Assembly (NCBI GenBank): GCA_040371205.1
Contig: AP031382.1
Coordinates: 2,105,562 to 2,169,561, forward strand
Direction of reading: 5' to 3'
From: Rhodanobacter sp.
Lineage (GTDB): Bacteria; Pseudomonadota; Gammaproteobacteria; Xanthomonadales; Rhodanobacteraceae
DNA length: 64,000 nucleotides
Shown here: in pieces, positions 9,075 to 19,744 of the stretch
Layout of the letters: each line of letters opens with the position of its first letter
How positions within the stretch are numbered: position 1 is the stretch's first letter
The notes under the pieces: model-generated
The model's input: only the letters and a program-made list of their open reading frames with translations
Databases searched by the model: none
What the model was told of the DNA's origin: nothing
Position numbers and translations under genes: made by a program

Positions 9075-9580
9075 ACGCGCCGGCGGAAAACGCCGCAGCG
9101 GGCGGACGCCGCGCCATCGACGGCCGCGAGGCGCTGGCCGCCGCGCGGCTGCAACTGCTGGCCGCCACGCGCCACCGGCTGGTGCTGCACCTGCCGCTGC
9201 TGGGCCGCGACGACTACGGCAACGACGCCGAACTGGCGGAACTCAAGCGCATCGCCACCTCCGGCCGGCGCGCCGATATCCGCATCCTGCTGCACGACCC
9301 GGCCGCGGCGCTGCGCGACGGCCACCGGCTGGTGCTGCTGTTCCAGCGCCTCTCCAGCGCCATGGCCATCCGCATGCCGGTGGAAGACGCCGACCGCCAG
9401 AACACCAGCGCCTGGCTGGTCAACGACACCGGCGGCTACCTGTACCTGCCCGACGCCAACCAGCCGCAGGGCCGCATGGCGCTGGCCGACCGCCCCGCGC
9501 AAGGGCCGCTGCAGCAGCAGTTCGACGAGATCTGGGAACGCTCCGCCCGCGCCGGCGAACTGCAGAAGCTGGATTTGTAG
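9071..9580 (+). CDS. Conserved hypothetical protein coupled to roxA
   Basis: A 169-aa soluble protein of unknown function. The GTG start at 9071 overlaps the roxA stop (GTGA). After a short Ala-rich lead it has LAAARLQLLAATRHRLVLHL, then a strand-rich core with RRADIRILLHDPAAALRDGH and a conserved-looking NTSAWLVNDTGGYLYLP. The layout recalls a small phospholipase-D-like or acetyltransferase-associated fold, but no catalytic HKD motif is present. Placement beside roxA is the only functional clue. I do not assign a function. Confidence 0.7.
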   Translation: MNAPAENAAAGGRRAIDGREALAAARLQLLAATRHRLVLHLPLLGRDDYGNDAELAELKRIATSGRRADIRILLHDPAAALRDGHRLVLLFQRLSSAMAIRMPVEDADRQNTSAWLVNDTGGYLYLPDANQPQGRMALADRPAQGPLQQQFDEIWERSARAGELQKLDL

Positions 9581-9650
9581 CGCCCGCTGAACGCCGATCC
9601 CGTTCCGCCCCGCGATTGGCCGCAACGGCATCAATCCGGCCGTTTCCGGG

Positions 9651-9681
9651 TTGCCGCTGCGCAGCAGGCCAAGGCTATAAT
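9651..9681 (+). promoter_or_regulatory. Candidate sigma70 promoter for sucA
   Basis: A perfect TATAAT lies at 9676-9681, with TTGCCG 19 bp upstream (9651-9656). It is 75 bp before the sucA start and just downstream of the preceding ORF. The spacing is longer than optimal. Confidence 0.45.
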
Positions 9682-9755
9682 TAACAGGATTTTTCGCCGA
9701 CGATCCCGCGTGCCCAGGGATCGCCGCAAGCCTCCCTTCCCCAGCCGGTGGTGAC

Positions 9756-12599
9756 GTGAGTACAAACCTGATCCGCGAGTTCTTCGAATCTTCCCAACTC
9801 GCTGGCGGCAACGCCGATTACGTCGAATCCCTGTACGACGCCTGGCTCACCGACCCTTCGTCGGTGCCTGCCGAGTGGAGCAAATATTTCGAGACCTTCA
9901 AGGGCCGCGAGGCCGGCGACGTCCCCCACGGCGGCGCCATTTCGCGCATCGAGGCAGCGCAGAAGCAGCGCCATGTCGCGGTCGCCGCGCCGGTCAGCGA
10001 CGAGCATGCGCGCAAGCAGGCGGGCGTGCTGCGCCTGCTGACCGCCTACCGCTCGCGCGGCCACCTCGCCGCCAACCTCGATCCGCTGGGCCTCGCCCAC
10101 AAGATGGAAGCGCCCGATCTCGGCCTGGCCTTCCACGGCCTTTCCGACGCCGACCTCGATACCGAATTCGACTGCGGCACCTATGCCGGCGGCGGTCAGC
10201 GCCTCAAGCTGCGCGAGCTGCTGGCACGGCTCAAGAAGGTCTACACCGGCACCATCGGCGCCGAGTTCATGTACATCAGCGACCATGCCCAGCGGAATTG
10301 GATCTACAGCCGGCTGGAGCAGGCCGGCGGCAGCGCGGGGCTGGACAAGGCCGGCAAGCAGCGTGTCCTCGACGGCCTGACCGCTGCCGAAGGGCTCGAA
10401 CGCTACCTCCACACCAAGTACGTCGGGCAGAAGCGCTTCTCGCTGGAAGGCGGCGACAGCCTGATCCCGATGGTGGACGACGTGGTGCGCGCCGCCGGCG
10501 ACAACGGCATCAAGGACGTGGTGATCGGCATGGCCCACCGCGGCCGCCTCAACGTGCTGGTGAACATCCTCGGCAAGCCGCCGAAGACCCTCTTCAACGA
10601 GTTCGAGGGCAAGTTCGAGCATAACGACCACGACGACGGCGCCCATTCCGGCGACGTGAAGTACCACATGGGCTTCTCCGCCGACGTGCGCACGCCGCAG
10701 GGCGGCACCCACGTGGCGCTGGCGTTCAATCCCTCGCACCTGGAAATCGTCAATCCGGTGGTGGCCGGCTCCGTGCATGCGCGCCAGGTGCGCCGCAAGG
10801 ACGGCGACCGCACCTCGGCCTTCGCCGTACTGATCCACGGCGACGCCGCGATGGCCGGCCAGGGCGTGAACATGGAACTGTTCAACATGTCGCAGGCGCG
10901 CGGCTTCAAGATCGGCGGCACCCTGCACATCGTGGTGAACAACCAGGTGGGCTTCACCACCTCCAACCCGCAGGACGCCCGCTCCACGCTGTACTGCACC
11001 GACCTGGCCAAGATGGTCAACGCACCGGTATGGCACGTCAACGGCGACGATCCGGAAGCGGTGATCCAGGTCACCCGCCTCGCCTACGAGTTCCGCAAGC
11101 AGTTCCGCAAGGACGTGGTGATCGACCTGGTCTGCTACCGCCGCCACGGCCACAACGAGGCGGACGAACCCTCCGCCACCCAGCCGGTGATGTACCAGGT
11201 CATCAAGAAGCGCCCCACCACGCGCGAGTTGTATGCAAAGGAACTGGTGCAGCAGGGCGTGCTGGCCGAGGGCGACGCCCAGAAGCAGTTCGACGCCTAC
11301 CGCGACCGCCTCGAGGCCGGCTCGGCGATGACCGAGCTGCACCCGTCGCTGACCAAGGACGTGGAAGTGGACTGGAGCCAGTTCCTCGGCAACAAGCTCT
11401 CGATGCCGGCGAAGACCGGCGTGGCGAAGAAAAAGCTGGTCGAGCTGGCCAAGCGCATCCTGGACATCCCCAAGGACATCACGCTGCAATCGCGCGTCGC
11501 CAAGATCTACGACGACCGCCGCAAGATGGCCGCCGGCGAGCAGCCGGGCGACTGGGGCTTCGCCGAGAACCTCGCCTACGCCAGCCTGATCGACGAAGGC
11601 CACAACCTGCGCCTGGTCGGCCAGGACGCCGGCCGCGGCACCTTCTTCCACCGCCACGCCGTGCTGCACGACCAGAAGGACGGCCACACCTACATGCCGC
11701 TGGCCACGCTGCGCGCCGACGCCGACGTGGAAGTGATCGACTCGCTGCTCAGCGAGGAGGCGGTGATGGCCTTCGAATACGGCCACGCCACCACCGACCC
11801 GCACACGCTCAACATCTGGGAAGCGCAGTTCGGCGACTTCGCCAACGGCGCCCAGGTGGTGATCGACCAGTTCATCAGCTCCGGCGAAGCCAAGTGGGAC
11901 CGCCTGTGCGGCCTCGCGCTGTACCTGCCGCACGGCTACGAAGGCCAGGGCCCGGAGCACTCCTCCGCCCGCCTCGAACGCTTCCTGCAGTTGTGCGCGA
12001 TGGAGAACATGCAGGTCTGCGTGCCCACCACGCCGGCGCAGGATTTCCACATGATCCGCCGCCAGATGCTGCGCCCGGTGCGCAAGCCGCTGATCGTGAT
12101 GACGCCGAAATCGCTGCTGCGCCACAAGCTGGCCGTCTCCACGCTGGACGAGCTGGCCAACGGCAGCTTCCAGTTGGTGATCGGCGAGCACCGCGAGCTG
12201 GCCGCGAAGAAGGTCAAGCGCGTGGTGCTGTGCGCGGGCAAGGTCTACTACGACCTGCTCGAGGACGCCGAGAAGCGCGGCGCCAACGACGTCGCCATCG
12301 TGCGCGTGGAGCAGCTCTACCCGTTCCCGCGCGCCGAGGTCGTGGCCGAACTGGAGAAGTACCCTTCCGCCAAGGAAGTGGTGTGGTGCCAGGAAGAGCC
12401 GATGAACCAGGGCGCCTGGTTCCAGATCCGCCACCACCTGCAGGCCTGCGTGGGCGCCAAGCAGAGCCTGTCCTACGCCGGCCGCGCCCGCTCGGCCGCG
12501 CCGGCCGCGGGCCACCTCAACGACCACGTGGCCGAACAGGCCGCGCTGGTCGAGCAGGCGCTGGTCGCACCGGTCGGCACCGACCACTCGGCAGAATAA
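9756..12599 (+). CDS. sucA: 2-oxoglutarate dehydrogenase E1 component
   Basis: Thiamine-diphosphate-dependent decarboxylation of 2-oxoglutarate in the TCA cycle. The 947 aa compare with about 933 in E. coli. The N-terminal E2-binding helix is recognisable ([19 protein letters not shown]). Catalytic and cofactor segments are present: [26 protein letters not shown] with [15 protein letters not shown], and [20 protein letters not shown] in the pyrimidine-binding domain. The start is GTG (GTGAGTACAAAC). It is the first gene of sucA-sucB-lpdA, 56 bp before sucB. Confidence 0.97.
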   Translation: MSTNLIREFFESSQLAGGNADYVESLYDAWLTDPSSVPAEWSKYFETFKGREAGDVPHGGAISRIEAAQKQRHVAVAAPVSDEHARKQAGVLRLLTAYRSRGHLAANLDPLGLAHKMEAPDLGLAFHGLSDADLDTEFDCGTYAGGGQRLKLRELLARLKKVYTGTIGAEFMYISDHAQRNWIYSRLEQAGGSAGLDKAGKQRVLDGLTAAEGLERYLHTKYVGQKRFSLEGGDSLIPMVDDVVRAAGDNGIKDVVIGMAHRGRLNVLVNILGKPPKTLFNEFEGKFEHNDHDDGAHSGDVKYHMGFSADVRTPQGGTHVALAFNPSHLEIVNPVVAGSVHARQVRRKDGDRTSAFAVLIHGDAAMAGQGVNMELFNMSQARGFKIGGTLHIVVNNQVGFTTSNPQDARSTLYCTDLAKMVNAPVWHVNGDDPEAVIQVTRLAYEFRKQFRKDVVIDLVCYRRHGHNEADEPSATQPVMYQVIKKRPTTRELYAKELVQQGVLAEGDAQKQFDAYRDRLEAGSAMTELHPSLTKDVEVDWSQFLGNKLSMPAKTGVAKKKLVELAKRILDIPKDITLQSRVAKIYDDRRKMAAGEQPGDWGFAENLAYASLIDEGHNLRLVGQDAGRGTFFHRHAVLHDQKDGHTYMPLATLRADADVEVIDSLLSEEAVMAFEYGHATTDPHTLNIWEAQFGDFANGAQVVIDQFISSGEAKWDRLCGLALYLPHGYEGQGPEHSSARLERFLQLCAMENMQVCVPTTPAQDFHMIRRQMLRPVRKPLIVMTPKSLLRHKLAVSTLDELANGSFQLVIGEHRELAAKKVKRVVLCAGKVYYDLLEDAEKRGANDVAIVRVEQLYPFPRAEVVAELEKYPSAKEVVWCQEEPMNQGAWFQIRHHLQACVGAKQSLSYAGRARSAAPAAGHLNDHVAEQAALVEQALVAPVGTDHSAE

Positions 12600-12655
12600 A
12601 ATCCACCAGATCGACTTTCGCGCCCCGAGCGGGCGCAAAACCACAGGATCAACCC

Positions 12656-15416
<2,761 letters not shown>

Positions 15417-15436
15417 TCGCCCGGCAATGACAACGC

Positions 15437-15464
15437 GGCCCGCTCGTGGCGACATGGGCGGGCC
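15437..15464 (+). terminator. Possible terminator hairpin after lpdA
   Basis: GGCCCGC (15437-15443) can pair with GCGGGCC (15458-15464) around a 14-base loop, 20 bp after the lpdA stop. Only a broken T-rich stretch follows, so this is a weak call. Confidence 0.35.
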
Positions 15465-15529
15465 ACATCGTTTCTGGTCTCGTTTCGGCAACGCCGAAAA
15501 CGACAAATCACCCGCTGGCCAAGTCCCCC

Positions 15530-16126
15530 ATGCCCCAACCCACCTCCCTCTGCGTCTACTGCGGCTCCAGCCCCGGCAAGCATCCCGAATACGCCGAACA
15601 GGCGCGCGCCTTCGGTGCCGAGATGGCCAGGCGCGGCATCGCGCTGGTCTACGGCGGCGGCAACGTGGGGCTGATGGGCATCGTGGCCGATGCGGTGCTG
15701 GCCGGCGGCGGCAAGGTGATCGGCGTGATTCCGCGCCAGCTGGTCGAGCGCGAGGTGGCGCACAAGGGCCTCACCGAGCTGGTGGTGGTGGACACCATGC
15801 ACCAGCGCAAGACGCGCATGTACGAACTGTCCGATGCCTTCGTCGCCCTGCCCGGCGGCTTCGGCACCATGGACGAGATGTTCGAGATGCTGACCTGGGC
15901 GCAGCTCGGCCTGCACCGCTACCCTTGCGCCTTCCTCGACGTGCGCGGCTATTACCGCGATCTGCGCGCGATGATGGACCGCATGGTCGGCGAACGCTTC
16001 GTGCGCGCCGAGCAGCGCGACAGCCTCTGGTTCGGCGAGGACATCGGCGCGCTGTTCGACTGGATGAGCGGCTACGAAGGCCACTACCAGCCAAAGTGGA
16101 TCGACCGCGACAGCGTCGACGCCTGA
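15530..16126 (+). CDS. LOG-family nucleotide 5'-monophosphate phosphoribohydrolase
   Basis: A 198-aa Rossmann-like protein of the LOG (Lonely Guy)/YvdD/PA4923 family. These enzymes cleave ribose 5-phosphate from cytokinin riboside monophosphates or other nucleoside monophosphates such as AMP. The diagnostic PGGFGTMDE is present, with YGGGNVGLMG for phosphate binding and RKTRMYELSDAFVALPGG. The ATG at 15530 gives MPQPTSLCVYCGSSPG, the family start. It lies 23 bp before the reductase gene on the same strand. The physiological substrate in bacteria of this kind is not established. Confidence 0.88.
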   Translation: MPQPTSLCVYCGSSPGKHPEYAEQARAFGAEMARRGIALVYGGGNVGLMGIVADAVLAGGGKVIGVIPRQLVEREVAHKGLTELVVVDTMHQRKTRMYELSDAFVALPGGFGTMDEMFEMLTWAQLGLHRYPCAFLDVRGYYRDLRAMMDRMVGERFVRAEQRDSLWFGEDIGALFDWMSGYEGHYQPKWIDRDSVDA

Positions 16127-16149
16127 ACTGCCCCGACGAGGATTCCCCG

Positions 16150-17145
16150 ATGACGTCCTTCCGCGCCTTCCGCATCCACCACGACGACGCCGGCCATCGC
16201 GCCGCCATCGAGCGGATCGACACCGACGCGCTGACGCCCGGCGAGGTGCTGGTCAAGGTGGCGTACTCCTCGGTGAACTACAAGGATGCGCTGGCCGGCA
16301 CCGGCAAGGGCCGCATCCTGCGCCACTACCCGCTCAACGGCGGCATCGACGTGGCCGGCCACGTGGCCGCTTCGACCGATCCGAAGTTCAAGGAAGGCGC
16401 TGCCGTACTGTGCACCGGCAGCGGCTTGTCCGAAACGCGCGACGGCGGCTACGCCGAATACGCGCGGCTGGACACGCGCTGGACGATTCCGTTGCCCGCC
16501 GGCCTCGACCTGCGCGAAAGCATGATCCTCGGCACCGCCGGCTTCACCGCCGCGCTGGCGCTGCTGCACATGCTGGACAACGGCCAGACGCCCGCACTGG
16601 GCCCGATCGCCGTCACCGGCGCCAGCGGCGGCGTGGGCCAACTCGCCATCGACATCTTCAGCCGCGCCGGCTACGCGGTGCATGCGATCAGCGGCAAGGC
16701 CGACCACTTCGATTTCCTGAAGTCGCTGGGCGCCGCCGAATGCATCGACCGCCACGCACTCGCCTTCAGCGGCAAGCCGATGGATTCGACCCGCTTCGGC
16801 GGCGCGCTGGACAACGTGGGCGGGGCGATGCTCGCCGGCCTGCTGCCGCTGATCGCGCCCTACGGCAACGTGGCGATCTGCGGCAACGCCGGCGGCATCG
16901 CCTTCGACAGCACGGTGATGCCTTTCATCATCCGCGGCGTGAACCTGCTGGGCGTGGCCTCGGCGGGTACCGCGCGACCGGTGCGCGAACGCGTGTGGGA
17001 GCATCTGGCCGGCGACTGGAAACCCCGCCACCTGGCGCGCATCGTCACCCGCGAAGCTGTCCTGGACGAGCTGCCCGACGTGTTCGGGCGCATGCTGGCC
17101 GGCGACTCCTTCGGCCGCACCTTGGTGCGGATCGGCGGCGGCTGA
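16150..17145 (+). CDS. Zinc-free MDR oxidoreductase, acrylyl-CoA reductase (AcuI/YhdH) family
   Basis: NADPH-dependent medium-chain reductase of 331 aa. The substrate-binding domain has SSVNYKDALAGTGKG, matching AcuI/YhdH, and the Rossmann motif is TGASGGVGQLAIDIF. The zinc-ligand residues of alcohol dehydrogenases are absent, as in quinone oxidoreductase-like members. Characterised relatives reduce the toxic intermediate acryloyl-CoA to propionyl-CoA. The full-length match supports the family. The exact substrate is inferred. Confidence 0.85.
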   Translation: MTSFRAFRIHHDDAGHRAAIERIDTDALTPGEVLVKVAYSSVNYKDALAGTGKGRILRHYPLNGGIDVAGHVAASTDPKFKEGAAVLCTGSGLSETRDGGYAEYARLDTRWTIPLPAGLDLRESMILGTAGFTAALALLHMLDNGQTPALGPIAVTGASGGVGQLAIDIFSRAGYAVHAISGKADHFDFLKSLGAAECIDRHALAFSGKPMDSTRFGGALDNVGGAMLAGLLPLIAPYGNVAICGNAGGIAFDSTVMPFIIRGVNLLGVASAGTARPVRERVWEHLAGDWKPRHLARIVTREAVLDELPDVFGRMLAGDSFGRTLVRIGGG

Positions 17146-17156
17146 GATCGAGTGAC

Positions 17157-17185
17157 TTGGAAGCGCCGCGGCACAAGCATAGAAT
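17157..17185 (+). promoter_or_regulatory. Sigma70-type promoter of the response regulator gene
   Basis: TTGGAA (17157-17162), a 17-bp spacer and TAGAAT (17180-17185) end 33 bp before the ATG at 17219. Both hexamers match four or more consensus positions at optimal spacing. Confidence 0.6.
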
Positions 17186-17218
17186 CCATCGAACCGCTAT
17201 CAAGGGGATAACAGGCAT

Positions 17219-17584
17219 ATGGCACGCATCCTGATCGTCGACGACTCGCCTTCGCAATTGCTGGGGCTGAAGCGCATCGTCGAAAAGCTCGGTCACGAGA
17301 CCCTCACGGCCGAGGACGGCGCCGCGGGCGTCGAGGTGGCCAAGCGCGAGATCCCCGACCTGATCCTGATGGACGTGGTGATGCCCAACCTCAATGGTTT
17401 CCAGGCCACCCGCACGATCAGCAAGGACGCCTCCACCGCGCATATCCCGGTGGTGCTGGTAACCACCAAGGATCAGGACACCGATCGCGTCTGGGGCATG
17501 CGCCAGGGCGCCAGGGCCTACGTCACCAAGCCGATCAAGGAAGAAGAACTGGTGGCCACGTTGAAGGAACTGCTGCCAGCCTGA
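17219..17584 (+). CDS. Stand-alone CheY-type response regulator (PilH-like)
   Basis: Single receiver domain of 121 aa with no output domain. The acidic pocket is Asp8/Asp9, the phosphoacceptor is Asp52 (LILMDVVMP), and the switch residues are in VLVTTKD and the conserved Lys in YVTKPIKEEEL. Sequence style (RILIVDDSPSQLLGLKRIVE, MPNLNGFQATR) resembles twitching-motility regulator PilH. No pilus chemosensory gene lies nearby, so the pathway is inferred. It has its own promoter upstream and a strong hairpin terminator 20 bp after the stop, so it is monocistronic. Confidence 0.85.
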   Translation: MARILIVDDSPSQLLGLKRIVEKLGHETLTAEDGAAGVEVAKREIPDLILMDVVMPNLNGFQATRTISKDASTAHIPVVLVTTKDQDTDRVWGMRQGARAYVTKPIKEEELVATLKELLPA

Positions 17585-17605
17585 AGGCTGTCCTCGAACC
17601 ATACA

Positions 17606-17631
17606 AAAACGGCGCCCAAGGGCGCCGTTTT
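17606..17631. terminator. Bidirectional rho-independent terminator
   Basis: An 11-bp perfect stem, AAAACGGCGCC / GGCGCCGTTTT, has a CAAG loop (17617-17620). The A- and T-flanks make it work on both strands. It ends the response regulator on plus and cbpA on minus, which converge here. Confidence 0.85.
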
Positions 17632-17691
17632 GTTGTGCGCGGATTGCCCGCGATCGCATACGGCGACGTCGCCACGGCCGACCACGTCCGC

Positions 17692-18591
17692 TCAGCGCCG
17701 CGGATCGTAGTCCGCATAGTGCTTGCGCAACGCCTCCCAGGCCGAGCGTTGCTTGTCGGTCTCCGCCGCCGGGGCCCGGATCGACAATTCCACCAGTTGG
17801 TCGCCCGATTGCGCGCCCGGCAGCCCGCGCCCCTTCAGGCGCAGCTTGCGACCCGATTGCGAACCGGCCGGAATGCGCAGCTCCACCGTGCCGGCCAGGG
17901 TCGGCACCGGCACCGTGGCACCCAGCGCCGCCTCCCATGGACTGAGCGGCAGCACGTGCAGTACGTCGCGGCCATCCAGCTTGAAACGCGCATCGTCGCG
18001 GATGCCCACTTCGAGCAGCAGGTCGCCGTTCGGCGCACCGCCATGACCGGGATGTCCCTGCCCGGCCAGGCGGATCACCTGCCCCGGCTGGATGCCGGCG
18101 GGGATCTTCACCTCCAGCACGCGCTCGTCGCCGCGGCCATCGTGCAGCGACACCCGCGTGCGGCCGCCGTCGAAGGCGGTCTGCAAGTCGATCTCCACCC
18201 GTGCCTGCACGTCCTGGCCCCGCCGCGCGCGCGGCTGGCCACCACGCTGGGCGCCGGCGCCGCGGGCACCGAACAGGCTTTCGAAGAAATCGCTGAAGTC
18301 GCCCTCGCCGCCGAAGTCGAAAGGCTGGCCCTGCCCCGCTCCCTGCCCCGGCCGGAACGATTCGCCGCCGCGGTAACCGCCCGCGCGCCACTGGTCGTAG
18401 GTGCGGCGCTTCTCGGGATCGAGCAGCACTTCCTGCGCCTCGTTCGCCGCCTTGAATTTCTCCTCGGCGCCCGCCTCCTTGTTCTTGTCCGGGTGGTACT
18501 TGCGCGCGAGCTTGCGGTAGGCGGTCTTGATCTCCGCCTCGCTGGCCCCGGGCTTCACGCCGAGGATCTCGTAATAGTCTTTGGATTCCAC
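17692..18591 (-). CDS. cbpA: CbpA-type DnaJ-class co-chaperone
   Basis: J-domain protein that stimulates DnaK ATPase. The J domain occupies residues 1-70 ([20 protein letters not shown]) with HPD at 33-35. A Gly/Phe-rich linker contains [17 protein letters not shown]. Two C-terminal substrate-binding beta domains follow ([20 protein letters not shown] and [20 protein letters not shown]). The zinc-finger CxxCxGxG repeats of DnaJ are absent, which makes it CbpA/DjlB-like (299 aa; E. coli CbpA has 306). It lies downstream of hsp20 in the same direction, with a strong hairpin between them. Confidence 0.88.
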   Translation of the reverse strand: MESKDYYEILGVKPGASEAEIKTAYRKLARKYHPDKNKEAGAEEKFKAANEAQEVLLDPEKRRTYDQWRAGGYRGGESFRPGQGAGQGQPFDFGGEGDFSDFFESLFGARGAGAQRGGQPRARRGQDVQARVEIDLQTAFDGGRTRVSLHDGRGDERVLEVKIPAGIQPGQVIRLAGQGHPGHGGAPNGDLLLEVGIRDDARFKLDGRDVLHVLPLSPWEAALGATVPVPTLAGTVELRIPAGSQSGRKLRLKGRGLPGAQSGDQLVELSIRAPAAETDKQRSAWEALRKHYADYDPRR

Positions 18592-18625
18592 CGCTACTCC
18601 TTCGCAGCGCTTGCATCAAAACCAA

Positions 18626-18661
18626 GCGGCCCGCGGCGGATCATCGTCCGCCGCGGGCCGC
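18626..18661 (-). terminator. Strong hairpin terminator between hsp20 and cbpA
   Basis: A perfect 15-bp GC-rich stem (18626-18640 with 18647-18661) has a six-base loop. On the minus strand it is followed by TTGGTTTTG, so it should stop hsp20 transcripts before cbpA. Confidence 0.7.
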
Positions 18662-18680
18662 CACTGCAACTGCGGGCCGC

Positions 18681-19124
18681 TCAGTGGCTCGCTTCGATCA
18701 CGATGCGGCGCGGCGCGCTCTCGGCTTTCTTCGGCAACGCGATCTCCAGCACGCCATGCCGGTTGCTGGCGGTGATGCGCTCGGCGTCCACGTTGTCGGG
18801 CAGCGTGAAGCGGCGCAGGAACGCGCCCTGCGGGCGCTCGCGCCGTGCGCAATGACTGGAGTCGGCCGCTGCCTCCGCCGTGCGCTCGCCGCGGATCGAC
18901 AGCACGTTCTTGTCCATGCTCACGTCGATGCCGGCCGGGTCGACGCCGGGCACGTCGGCGCGGATCACGAAACGCTCGGCTTCCTCGTGCACGTCCACGC
19001 GCGGCGACCAGGCACCGGCGTCGCCGGACGGCTCGCCGGCGAACTCCGCGAATCGGTCGAAAGCATGGCGGAAGGCGCGCGCGTCGCGCGGCAGGCCCCA
19101 GATCACTTGATGGTTCAGGCTCAT
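18681..19124 (-). CDS. Small heat-shock protein, Hsp20/alpha-crystallin family
   Basis: ATP-independent holdase of 147 aa. The alpha-crystallin domain runs from about residue 38 (SPRVDVHEEAERFVIRADVP) through GVDPAGIDVSMDKNVLSIRG to the conserved GVLEIALPKK. The N-terminal arm is short. There is no C-terminal I-x-I motif in its standard form (the end reads RRIVIEASH, with IVI as a likely equivalent). It sits head-to-head with the peroxiredoxin gene. I see no clear ROSE or CIRCE element in the 137-bp gap. Confidence 0.9.
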   Translation of the reverse strand: MSLNHQVIWGLPRDARAFRHAFDRFAEFAGEPSGDAGAWSPRVDVHEEAERFVIRADVPGVDPAGIDVSMDKNVLSIRGERTAEAAADSSHCARRERPQGAFLRRFTLPDNVDAERITASNRHGVLEIALPKKAESAPRRIVIEASH

Positions 19125-19261
19125 CGGAAACTCCTCGAACGGATTGCGGCACGTCGCCGCCTGTCAGGGGAGATAGGTGCGACCGGACGCGATTCAAGCG
19201 CGACATCCGCAGGCGGCAGACGCTAGCATCCGCAGGTTGCCCACCTTTCAGGAAACCCGCC

Positions 19262-19744
19262 ATGAGCATCCAGATCGGCCAGCCGCTGCCCGACGTCGCC
19301 GTCAAGGTCATCGACGACGGCCGCATCGAGCCCGCCCGCACCGGTGCGCTGTTCGCCGCCCGCAAGGCCGTGCTGTTCGCCGTGCCGGGCGCTTTCACTC
19401 CGACGTGCTCGGAAAAGCATCTGCCCGGCTATGTGCAACACCACGACGCGTTCCGGGATCGCGGCATCGCCGTGTACTGTCTCGCCGTCAACGACGCCTA
19501 CGTGATGCAAGCCTGGGCTGCCGCGCAAAACGTACCGCCCGGGTTGCTGCTGCTCGCGGACGGCAACGCCGACTTCGTCCGTGCGCTGGGCCTGGAGCTG
19601 GACGGCAGCGCCTACGGCATGGGGCTGCGCGCACGCCGCTTCGCGCTGTACGCGGAAGACGGCGCGGTGCGCCAGCTGCATGTGGAAGCGCCGGGCGAAT
19701 TCCGCGTGTCGGGCGCGGAGGCGATGCTGGCCGCCATCGGCTAG
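19262..19744 (+). CDS. Peroxiredoxin, Prx5 type
   Basis: Thiol peroxidase of 160 aa that reduces hydroperoxides with glutathione or thioredoxin. The peroxidatic cysteine is Cys49 in GAFTPTCSEKHLPGY, the hallmark of the Prx5/hybrid glutaredoxin group. Other matching segments are VNDAYVMQAWA and the C-terminal LHVEAPGEFRVSGAEAML. AGGAAA precedes the ATG at 19262. Its last four bases overlap the end of the convergent TonB receptor gene, leaving no room for a dedicated terminator. Confidence 0.9.
   Translation: MSIQIGQPLPDVAVKVIDDGRIEPARTGALFAARKAVLFAVPGAFTPTCSEKHLPGYVQHHDAFRDRGIAVYCLAVNDAYVMQAWAAAQNVPPGLLLLADGNADFVRALGLELDGSAYGMGLRARRFALYAEDGAVRQLHVEAPGEFRVSGAEAMLAAIG

Noticed and set aside
9681-12644. 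Long open frame (987 codons) on the minus strand opposite sucA
   Set aside because: It has an unbiased, His/Arg/Leu-rich composition with no domain and lies exactly antisense to sucA, which matches a known enzyme throughout. High GC leaves antisense frames open by chance.
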